52,600 nt of DNA, from positions 1 through 52,600 of the forward strand of contig NZ_JAIKLE010000043.1 in NCBI RefSeq assembly GCF_022267315.1. The letters run 5' to 3'. A program made the translations under genes and the position numbers. Below are positions 45,479-52,600 of the stretch, piece after piece (the first letter of the stretch is position 1; each line of letters starts with the position of its first letter). Under the pieces are notes generated by a model. The model searched no databases and was not told the origin of the DNA. It saw only the letters and a program-made list of their open reading frames with translations. The DNA is from Maribellus maritimus. Its GTDB lineage: Bacteria; Bacteroidota; Bacteroidia; Bacteroidales; Prolixibacteraceae.

Positions 45479-47176
45479 CTATTCTCCATATCCGGGATTT
45501 TGAACCATTTCCGGGTTCGTATCCATTTCGATATATGGAATTGGCCACAGGTAATCGCGATTTTTATCAAATGAACGTATTTCTACAATACGCATTTTGA
45601 AATCTGCAGATTCTCCCTGTTGGGCAATCGGGATATTATCGTAATACGATGTGCCGTATTCATCTACTATTGGTGCTATCGAAGGATAAGATTTTTTCAT
45701 GCGTCCCAATACCGGAAGGTTCATTACATTTTCTGCAATGCCCCATCGTTTGATATCAAACAGGCGTAATCCTTCACATGATAATTCATATTTACGTTCT
45801 CTTCGTACTGCGTACTTTAATTCTTCAGCGTTGGTTGTTGTAAGAGGTGGCATTTCAACAGAAGGTCTTTGCCTGATTTTATTTATCGCATCCAGAACAG
45901 ATTGGTCGATACTACCTGAAGATATTTTTGCTTCAGCATAATTTAATAAAACTTCAGCATAACGAATAACAATTGTATTCAATTCACTGTCGTTTACGGC
46001 ATCTTTGTCTAAGTTATCGGCATATTTTCTCCACCCAATTCCGGTAAAAGTAGCATAAGCGTGTGTTGCTTCAAGATTGGCAATTCGTTTGGGCGGATTT
46101 TGATTATAATCCCAGCAGTATAAACTGTCTCCATGTGTTTCATACTGAAATCCAAGAAAAATTGAACCTGAAAGAGAGAAGGTATAACCTAACCTTGGGT
46201 CTCTGTTTTCGTAGGGATGTTGAGGATCAAACAGAGGAGATTCGTCAATTTGCAAACCATCAGTGCATTCCCATGAGTCTGCCGCCTGATAACTTGGTTT
46301 TTTGTTTGTATGACCTTTGGCATTTCTGGTGCCAAAAAATCTAAACATGGAATGCATGTGTTCTCCTTTTAAGAACTGAACCGATAAAATGATTTCTTTA
46401 GACTCCTGTCCGGCATACTGAAACAAATCCATGTAGTTGGAACTTAGCTCATATTCTGTTCCTTCAAGAGCCATTACTTTTTGTGCAGAAGAGATCGCAG
46501 TATCCCATTTTTCGTTGTATAATGCAACCCGCGACATGATTGCCCATGCAGCCCCTTTTGTCGCGCGTCCTGCGAGCGGATCGTTTTCCTGGGGAAGGTC
46601 GTTTGCACATTCATCCAGCTCAGTTAAAATAAAATCAACAACATCAGCTTTTGAACTCCGTGCGATATTCGCTTCTGATAAAGTTAGTGGTTGTGTTACC
46701 AATGGAACACCGCCAAATAATTCAGCTAAATAGTGGTAGTAAAAAGCCCTGAGAAAACGTACTTCAGCTTTGCTTTGTGCGTAAACGTCGGTAGGTATAT
46801 TATCTACACCCCGCTCCATATTTGCGAGAACATAATTGCATTTAGCAATTCCTTTATAAAGATCTGTCCAAAGTGAGACTATGTCGCTATTTCTTGAATC
46901 TGCCGAGCCTCGTCCAATAGCCTGTAATGCTGAACCATTTCTATCCCAGCCAATATCAGATATCTGATCAAAAACCAGGTGAAAGGGCATACCCTGAACA
47001 CTCGTCCACATCGCATTGTAACATCCGGTTACCGCCATCTCCAGTTCTGTTTGATTGGACAGGAAAGTTGCATCAGAAGGATTATTTAAAGGATATTTCT
47101 CCAAATAATCCTCACAAGAAACAAACAGAAAAGTCAGTAAAATGAATATGATTGAATATTTTATTTTTGATTTCAT
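45479..47176 (-). CDS. SusD/RagB-family outer-membrane nutrient-binding lipoprotein
   Basis: The 565-residue lipoprotein has the lipobox TFLFVSCEDYLEKYP (Cys near residue 21) and the SusD/RagB fold. Visible are the N-terminal YPLNNPSDATFLSNQTELEM segment, the tetratricopeptide-like helices (VRFLRAFYYHYLAELFG), and the C-terminal EVLLNYAEAK and RERKYELSCEGLRLFDIKRW motifs. It forms the lid of the SusCD importer on the cell surface and captures the ligand. Ligand identity is not predictable. It follows susC by 12 bp and is followed by a strong terminator. Confidence 0.94.
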   Translation of the reverse strand: MKSKIKYSIIFILLTFLFVSCEDYLEKYPLNNPSDATFLSNQTELEMAVTGCYNAMWTSVQGMPFHLVFDQISDIGWDRNGSALQAIGRGSADSRNSDIVSLWTDLYKGIAKCNYVLANMERGVDNIPTDVYAQSKAEVRFLRAFYYHYLAELFGGVPLVTQPLTLSEANIARSSKADVVDFILTELDECANDLPQENDPLAGRATKGAAWAIMSRVALYNEKWDTAISSAQKVMALEGTEYELSSNYMDLFQYAGQESKEIILSVQFLKGEHMHSMFRFFGTRNAKGHTNKKPSYQAADSWECTDGLQIDESPLFDPQHPYENRDPRLGYTFSLSGSIFLGFQYETHGDSLYCWDYNQNPPKRIANLEATHAYATFTGIGWRKYADNLDKDAVNDSELNTIVIRYAEVLLNYAEAKISSGSIDQSVLDAINKIRQRPSVEMPPLTTTNAEELKYAVRRERKYELSCEGLRLFDIKRWGIAENVMNLPVLGRMKKSYPSIAPIVDEYGTSYYDNIPIAQQGESADFKMRIVEIRSFDKNRDYLWPIPYIEMDTNPEMVQNPGYGE

Positions 47177-47188
47177 AGATTTGATTTT

Positions 47189-50100
47189 TTAGAATTTAAC
47201 ATCTACCCCAATACTATATGTTTTGACCTGCGGATAATAGCCTCCGTTGCCAACCGGTGCTTCCACGTCATATCCTTTCCAGAAATTGTCAAGAGTAAAT
47301 AAGTTTTGTCCGCTGACATAAACCCGTAACTTTTGAGCTTTAATTTTTTTCAGTACGGTTGATGGGAAAGTATATCCTAACTGAATATTTTTTAGTCTCA
47401 TATAAGCTGCATCTCTCATCCAAAAACTAGAAGTTTGTTCATTATTTGTTTCGTTGAAAGCAAACCGCGGAAATGTTGCATCTGTATTGTCCGGAGTCCA
47501 GCGATCTTTGTGTTGTTCCTGAACAGTACCTCCCATCAGGAATGGCATTATTCCCTGGTCACGTATCAAACCATCAGCTTTTCCTACTCCCTGAATAAAA
47601 ATACCGAGATCAAAATTCTTATACTGTCCGTTAAAAGTAAAGCCGAATGTGTATCTTGGAATTGTTTCCCCGATAATTTTATAATCGCTTGAGTTTATTA
47701 TCGAATCGTTATTTTGATCGACATATTTTATGTCTCCTGGTGCAATTGTACCGTACTGTGCAGCATGTTTATAGGTGCCGTCTTCGTTAAAATCATCTTC
47801 CGTTATAAATCCATCCGCTTCGAGACCATAAATAGACAGCATCGGGTAACCTTCATGGTTTACTGTTGTTCCGGTCTTATTTACTCCTTTTAAATCAAGA
47901 ACTTTGTTTTTTACATCCGAAACGTTGATCCCTATTTCGTACTTGAATTCGTTATCCCAGTCTACATAATTGATCCCGAGATCCCAACCTCTGTTTTCTA
48001 CTTTTCCTGCGTTTTGCTCGGGTGCATTCATTCCTATAATTCTGGGAATATCCAAAGCTAAAAGAATGTCGTCAGTAACTTTGTAATAATATTCGGCAAC
48101 AACATTAATTTTTTCTAACAGCGTAATATCAAGTCCGACGTTCGATGCAGTAGTTGTTTCCCAGGAGATTTCAGTATTTGCAAGATCGGTTATACCCGCG
48201 CCACTGGCTACTTGTTTATCAAATACATATTTTAATCCAAGGTTTACGTCGGAAGAAAACGGGTATGTTCCGATATCCTGATTTCCTAGCTGCCCCCATG
48301 AAGCTCTGATTTTAAGATTATTTACAACAGGTCTTAAAGACTCAAAGAAACTTTCTTCGGAAATTCTCCATCCGGCAGAAAAGGATGGAAAGAATCCCCA
48401 TTTTCGACCTGTTGCAAAACGAGATGACCCATCTTGTCTGAAGTTGGCTTCGAAAAGATATCTTTCTTTAAAATTATAATTCAAGCGACCAAAGAATGAT
48501 TGCAATGCCCATTCGCTAGCCCAGCCATACGATTTTTGATTTTCTTCTCCTCCTGAGTTAAGTACTGGATAATCAGGAAAAGGAAAACTTTCGCGATATC
48601 CGGATAAACCATCATTGCGGTAATCTTCCTGTTGATATCCGATTAATAATTTTAAACCATGCGTTCCGAATGTTTTGTCGAATGTTGCCGTACTTCTTAA
48701 ATTATTATGTAGATTTTTATTATGACTGGTAGTTAGTGTACTTTTCTGAGGCGCCTTATAACTTTCACTCCCGTCCCAGCGGTAAGTTTGAATCGCTTTT
48801 TCAAAATCTGAAACGTTCGATTGCCAGTAGTTTGGTGAATAGGATAAATCAGCGGTAAACCAATCAACCGGTTTGTATTTTAATACCAGATTCATGGTAA
48901 AAGAAGGTGATTCTGATTTGTTAAGTCCTCCGTCTTTTGTGAATGCCACCGGATTATCGCCATTCCAGCCTTCACCCCAGGAACCATCAGATAAAACGGC
49001 AGCCTGGTTAGCCGGAATACGGCCTGACCAGTGAATCGCCGCACTTGTTCCTCTTGAGGGTTCTGTTAAAAGTGCTTGTTTGATGTGTGCGTCAATTTGT
49101 GCCGAAAAGCTGTTTGTAAGCTGCATATCGGTATTTATTCGAAGCGTATATCTTTTAAAATCAGTGTTTGACATTATACCGCCCTGATCAAGATACCCAA
49201 GCGAGGCTAAAACTCTAACCTTTTCAGAGCCTCCATTCATTGTTAAAAAGTGGCTTTGCATTAAGGCATTTTCTGTAAGTACTTTATCATACCAATCTGT
49301 GTCAGGATATTTATCCGGGTTTGTTCCCATGTTGGCTCTGTACTCGTTGACATATTCTTCAGAATAAAGAGGTGATTTGCCTGTATTTACATATGCTTCG
49401 TTGGTTAATAACATGTGGTCAATTGCTCCAACCATGTTTGGTATGTCAGTTGGTCTCTGGGTACCAATGTATCCGTTATAAGAAACAGAAAGGACGTCTT
49501 TCTGGGCACGTTTTGTAGTTACCAAAATTACACCATTGGCTGCGCGTGAACCGTAAATGGATGCAGAAGCTGCATCTTTAAGAATTGATACGGATTCAAT
49601 AAGTGTTGGATCGATATTGTTAATACCCATTTCTATCCCATCAACTAAAACAAGCGGAGCGCTGTTTCCTAAAGTAGTCTTTCCACGAATACTTATTGTT
49701 CCACCGTCCCGGCCGGGCTGTCCGTTTCTCTGAGTAACCACAACACCCGGGGCAACTCCCTGTAAAACCATCGACGTTTGAGCAACTTGCCGACGTGCAA
49801 GTTCTTCGCCGGCAACTGAAGCAATGGCGCCGGTTAAATTCACTTTTTTCTGACTTCCGTACCCAACAACCACAACTTCCTCAACTCCCAACACATCTTC
49901 CTGCATTGTTATGTCGATTGTACTCCGGGAATTTACTTCAACTTCCTGTGTTAGTAATCCCACAAATGAGAAGATAAGAATATCGGATTCAGATTGAAGT
50001 GTTAGTGAATAATTTCCGTTAATGTCTGTTACTGCTCCTGCTGTAGTGCCTTTGATAATAACAGTTACACCGGGTAGCGGAAGTCCGTTAGAATCTGTTA

Positions 50101-50512
50101 CTTTACCGGAAACCGATTGTTGTTGCCTGAATCTTATGTTTTCTGAAGAACCGACATTTGTTATTACAACATAACGGTCGATAATCTCATAGGCCACATC
50201 TTCAGGTAAAGTCTCTTTTAGAATACTTTCCAACGTGGCATTTTTCATGTCCACCTGGATTTTCTTATTTGGATTGAGTTGGGAATTGGAGAAAGCAAAC
50301 CTAAATTCACTTTGTTCTTCAATTTTTTGGAATAATTCTCCAAATGTAATTTGTGAATACTTTAAGGTTAGTTTAGTACTTTGCGAATATACACTCGCGG
50401 AAACAAACATGTTTGAAATCAACAAAATAATTGTTGTGAGTTTCATAATTTGTAAAATTTTTCGAAACGGCAGAATTTCTTCCACCGTTAGGAACGGTTT
50501 TCTTTTTTTCAT
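47189..50512 (-). CDS. SusC/RagA-family TonB-dependent outer-membrane transporter with STN domain
   Basis: The 1107-residue transporter begins with a signal region (about 20-44), then an STN domain (about 50-120, LTLKYSQITFGELFQKIEEQ). A carboxypeptidase-like domain (about 133-205, VSGKVTDSNGLPLPGVTVII) follows. The TonB-box region EEVVVVGYGSQKKVNLTGAI leads to the plug and to the 22-strand beta-barrel ending in a C-terminal Phe. The STN domain marks it as a transducer that signals through the FecR and ECF sigma genes upstream. An internal ATG at residue 23 (MKLTTIILLIS) is an alternative start. Confidence 0.95.
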   Translation of the reverse strand: MKKRKPFLTVEEILPFRKILQIMKLTTIILLISNMFVSASVYSQSTKLTLKYSQITFGELFQKIEEQSEFRFAFSNSQLNPNKKIQVDMKNATLESILKETLPEDVAYEIIDRYVVITNVGSSENIRFRQQQSVSGKVTDSNGLPLPGVTVIIKGTTAGAVTDINGNYSLTLQSESDILIFSFVGLLTQEVEVNSRSTIDITMQEDVLGVEEVVVVGYGSQKKVNLTGAIASVAGEELARRQVAQTSMVLQGVAPGVVVTQRNGQPGRDGGTISIRGKTTLGNSAPLVLVDGIEMGINNIDPTLIESVSILKDAASASIYGSRAANGVILVTTKRAQKDVLSVSYNGYIGTQRPTDIPNMVGAIDHMLLTNEAYVNTGKSPLYSEEYVNEYRANMGTNPDKYPDTDWYDKVLTENALMQSHFLTMNGGSEKVRVLASLGYLDQGGIMSNTDFKRYTLRINTDMQLTNSFSAQIDAHIKQALLTEPSRGTSAAIHWSGRIPANQAAVLSDGSWGEGWNGDNPVAFTKDGGLNKSESPSFTMNLVLKYKPVDWFTADLSYSPNYWQSNVSDFEKAIQTYRWDGSESYKAPQKSTLTTSHNKNLHNNLRSTATFDKTFGTHGLKLLIGYQQEDYRNDGLSGYRESFPFPDYPVLNSGGEENQKSYGWASEWALQSFFGRLNYNFKERYLFEANFRQDGSSRFATGRKWGFFPSFSAGWRISEESFFESLRPVVNNLKIRASWGQLGNQDIGTYPFSSDVNLGLKYVFDKQVASGAGITDLANTEISWETTTASNVGLDITLLEKINVVAEYYYKVTDDILLALDIPRIIGMNAPEQNAGKVENRGWDLGINYVDWDNEFKYEIGINVSDVKNKVLDLKGVNKTGTTVNHEGYPMLSIYGLEADGFITEDDFNEDGTYKHAAQYGTIAPGDIKYVDQNNDSIINSSDYKIIGETIPRYTFGFTFNGQYKNFDLGIFIQGVGKADGLIRDQGIMPFLMGGTVQEQHKDRWTPDNTDATFPRFAFNETNNEQTSSFWMRDAAYMRLKNIQLGYTFPSTVLKKIKAQKLRVYVSGQNLFTLDNFWKGYDVEAPVGNGGYYPQVKTYSIGVDVKF

Positions 50513-50553
50513 AAATTTGGAATGATTTTAATTAAAAAAATATGTTATTTTTT

Positions 50554-50584
50554 CGGGCATTGTCGGTGGTAACGACTTTGCCCG
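50554..50584. promoter_or_regulatory. structured element between fecR and susC
   Basis: CGGGCA-TT-GTCG pairs with CGAC-TT-TGCCCG around a 7-nt loop. Read as the susC leader (minus strand) the hairpin is followed by an A-run, so it is not a terminator in that direction. A leader structure or processing site is possible. Confidence 0.45.
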
Positions 50585-50606
50585 TTTTTATTGCTCTTAT
50601 TTTATT

Positions 50607-51584
50607 TCATAAATTTCTTTTTTTGATTTTAATTTGTTTATTTTCAATTGAATAGTTGAATTCATTTACTTTCGACATTACTTTCAAAACATTCTCCAAT
50701 GTTTCGTATTTTTCAAATCTTACGGTTAATGTTTCTGTTTTAAATGATTCCTGATCATATAAAATCTTTATATCATACCATTTTTCAAGTTCGTTTATCA
50801 CATCGTCAAATGGAGTTAACTGAAACACTAATTCTTTATTTTTCCAACTTAGTTCGTAGTTTTCGTTAAAATTACCGATTGACACCGATGCGTTTTGCTT
50901 GTCAAAAATTAGTTGTTGACCAGGCGCTAATATTTTTCTGTTTTTATCGTCTGATATTTCTATTTCAACAGAACCTTCTAGTAATGATGATTTAATGACT
51001 TTAACCTCGGGGTATGCTGAAACGAGGAATTGGGTTCCCAATGCTGTAGTTGTGATATCTCCTGAAGTAACTTCAAAGGGTAGTCTTTTATTTTTTGTTA
51101 CTTCAAAATAAGCTTCGCCTGTTAATTTGAGTTTTCGGGATTTTGCGCCAAAATCAGCAGGATAACTTAATTTTGTATCTACATTCAACCAGACTTTTGT
51201 ACTATCAGGAAGAATAATATTTGTTACTTCACCTTTTTGTGTGTAGAGTGTTAAAAAATTGGACGGCTCTTGTTGTGAAAAATAGTAAAACAACGTTGCA
51301 GCAAGGAGTGGAATAAACAAAACAGCCGCTGCTTTTGAAATGGTTGTGAGCAACCTGGTTAGCCCTGATTTGAATTGTGACCTGTTTATCTCCTTTTTTA
51401 TTTGTTCGAATTGTAAATTAACTGTTTCATCCTGAGATTCCTGCCAGTTCCTTTCCAGGTGCTGAATAATCTCACCGCGGTAATTGAGGTCATTAAGAAG
51501 TTTGTCAATTTGGCTAAACTCATCGTTATTTAACCGTTTCCCGGAGATAAATTTGTTGATGAGTTTTTTTGTTGCGATATCCAT
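50607..51584 (-). CDS. FecR-family anti-sigma factor
   Basis: The 325-residue protein has a cytoplasmic N-terminal sigma-binding region (about 1-80), one membrane helix (about 86-105), and a periplasmic FecR domain (about 115-210, with GEVTNIILPDSTKVWLN and the LTGEAYFEV motif). A C-terminal DUF4974-like region (about 255-325) includes FDDVINELEKWYDI. It holds the neighbouring ECF sigma factor and releases it when SusC signals ligand. It lies between the sigma gene and susC, all on the minus strand. Confidence 0.93.
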   Translation of the reverse strand: MDIATKKLINKFISGKRLNNDEFSQIDKLLNDLNYRGEIIQHLERNWQESQDETVNLQFEQIKKEINRSQFKSGLTRLLTTISKAAAVLFIPLLAATLFYYFSQQEPSNFLTLYTQKGEVTNIILPDSTKVWLNVDTKLSYPADFGAKSRKLKLTGEAYFEVTKNKRLPFEVTSGDITTTALGTQFLVSAYPEVKVIKSSLLEGSVEIEISDDKNRKILAPGQQLIFDKQNASVSIGNFNENYELSWKNKELVFQLTPFDDVINELEKWYDIKILYDQESFKTETLTVRFEKYETLENVLKVMSKVNEFNYSIENKQIKIKKRNL

Positions 51585-51716
51585 TCTTAAAGTTTTGTTA
51601 ACAATTTTATATACGTTTGAAAATACTTATTCCGTGAATTGAGTTTTAACTTTTTTTATTTTGTGTTTTTGCGGGGAGGTAAGTCGCACAAAAATAACTT
51701 GTTATGGGGGCGTGTT

Positions 51717-52328
51717 TTAGCGGTTGATAAGAAGAAGTATCAGGATGCTAAAATAGATATTCATTTCGCGACGTAAAAATGAAAGGGCTTGTCTCATTTG
51801 TGTGTCAACGGTGTTTTCCGATATGTTTAATTGTTCTGCAATTTCTTTGTAAGTAAAACCTTCAAGTCGGTTTAGCTTAAAAATCAGCTGTCGTTTTTTG
51901 GGGAGTTTTTCTATTAAGTCAAAGATTTTTTGCTCAAGTTCAGAATACTCAATTTTGGCTAAAGTATCCAGTGAGTTATTTTGTCCTCCTTTTATATGAA
52001 TGTATAAATTTTCGAGGTATTTCTGTTTGTTGAGTCGCTTACGCATTATGTCGATCACCAAATTCTTTGCGATGGAAAAAAGAAATGTTTCAAAATGATT
52101 GTTTGGATTTATAGATTGCCTGTTCTCCCAAAGTTTCACATAAACTTCCTGTAATACATTTTCGGGATCTTCATCAATTGGGACAACCTTTTTTAGAAAA
52201 CCTTTCATTTTTCCTTTTGTATGGTGAAAGATCGCCTCAAATGCTGATTTGTCTCCTGATATGAATTTACAAACTAATTGTTGCTCAATATATATATCCG
52301 AAGTTTTCAATACGTTTAGATTAGTCAA
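51717..52328 (-). CDS. ECF RNA polymerase sigma-70 factor
   Basis: The 203-residue protein has sigma region 2 (about 20-95, with the -10 recognition stretch VLQEVYVKLWENR and HFETFLFSIAKN) and region 4 (about 130-185, ending in the helix-turn-helix FTYKEIAEQLNISENTVDTQ). It belongs to the Bacteroidota FecI-like class that partners FecR. The start is uncertain: the frame opens with TTG at 52328, and another TTG at 52310 would give MKTSDIYIEQQL. An exact TAATTTTG box overlaps the first TTG, which would favour the later one if it is a -7 element. It is the first gene of the SusCD unit. Confidence 0.92.
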   Translation of the reverse strand: MTNLNVLKTSDIYIEQQLVCKFISGDKSAFEAIFHHTKGKMKGFLKKVVPIDEDPENVLQEVYVKLWENRQSINPNNHFETFLFSIAKNLVIDIMRKRLNKQKYLENLYIHIKGGQNNSLDTLAKIEYSELEQKIFDLIEKLPKKRQLIFKLNRLEGFTYKEIAEQLNISENTVDTQMRQALSFLRREMNIYFSILILLLINR

Positions 52329-52424
52329 AATTAGGAAACAAATTTTAAAACTTTTTAGGACTAATACAAATGCGAACCTTTCTTACGTTCCAAACAAATG
52401 GAAAATGTAGTTGTATTATAAAAA

Positions 52425-52452
52425 AAAGGCTTCCCTGTTTAGGAAAACCTTT
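52425..52452 (-). terminator. terminator of the incoming sulfatase-type gene
   Basis: AAAGG-TTCC pairs with GGAA-CCTTT (one internal loop). Read on the minus strand it runs into a T7 stretch, about 50 bp after the stop of the gene at 52500. Confidence 0.65.
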
Positions 52453-52499
52453 ATTATACTAACCAACAGACTAAGAACTTTTTGTTACCAGTCTCTCTT

Positions 52500-52600
52500 T
52501 TATTTAAAAGTAAACACTTCCGATTCAGTTCGTGCAGATTTCATCTGTTCCAGAAGTTCTTTTACAATCTCAGGATGTTCATCTGCCACATTGTGTTCCT
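52500..52600 (-). CDS. C-terminal tail of a probable sulfatase (5' part beyond window)
   Basis: Minus-strand frame ending at TAA 52500-52502; about 32 codons are visible. The tail reads EHPEIVKELLEQMKSARTES then EVFTFK. A His-Pro-Glu-Ile-Val, acidic helix, and a final Ser-Glu-Val-Phe-x-Phe pattern is typical of the last residues of Bacteroidota arylsulfatases. The catalytic region is outside the window, so the call rests on this tail alone. If right, it links the neighbouring SusCD locus to sulfated glycans. Confidence 0.55.
   Translation of the reverse strand, partial: EHNVADEHPEIVKELLEQMKSARTESEVFTFK

Noticed and set aside
1..52600. CRISPR array or insertion sequence
   Set aside because: I found no regularly spaced identical repeats and no transposase-like frame; the repeats seen are protein-coding modules or the single pair at 8624-8690.

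Overview
The window looks like a chromosomal stretch of a Bacteroidota bacterium. Evidence is a SusC/SusD pair with an ECF sigma factor and FecR anti-sigma factor, the mutY-ssb-gldE-gldD gene order, AT-rich DNA with weak ribosome sites, and a giant secreted repeat protein. A marine or sediment Marinilabiliales-type organism is plausible, but that is inference. I saw no transposase, integrase, phage gene or CRISPR array.

Region 1 (1-8487, minus) is one uninterrupted reading frame that enters the window without a stop codon. It encodes at least 2829 residues of a secreted surface protein: signal peptide, four GLUG-repeat blocks, two right-handed beta-helix domains, fibronectin-like modules and HYR-like repeats. 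A divergent membrane-anchored AraC-type regulator (8779-9936) follows, with a 17-bp direct repeat between the two genes.

Region 2 (about 10-35.6 kb) is ordinary core genome: DNA polymerase IV, an alpha/beta hydrolase, asparagine synthetase B, an amidotransferase-like protein, a thioredoxin-fold lipoprotein, an NfeD-type membrane protease, adenylosuccinate lyase, an MsbA-like ABC exporter, a LutA-like protein, tRNA-Trp and tRNA-Ser, two HU-family proteins, a TrmH-type methylase, an isochorismatase-family hydrolase, DsbD, RNase G, a 30-residue basic ribosomal-type protein, mutY, ssb, gldE, gldD, a phosphopantetheinyl transferase, zwf and pgl.

Region 3 (35.7-52.6 kb, all minus) is the most unusual part. 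Transcription runs right to left: ECF sigma factor, FecR, SusC with an N-terminal STN signalling domain, SusD, a strong intrinsic terminator, three related exported FAD-dependent oxidoreductases, a CstA-family inner-membrane transporter, and a fourth, Tat-exported oxidoreductase with two flavin-binding folds. No glycoside hydrolase or polysaccharide lyase lies in the locus. The C-terminal tail of a probable sulfatase enters at the right edge. The arrangement suggests SusCD import of an unknown ligand that is oxidised in the envelope, followed by CstA uptake of a small product. The substrate cannot be read from the sequence.
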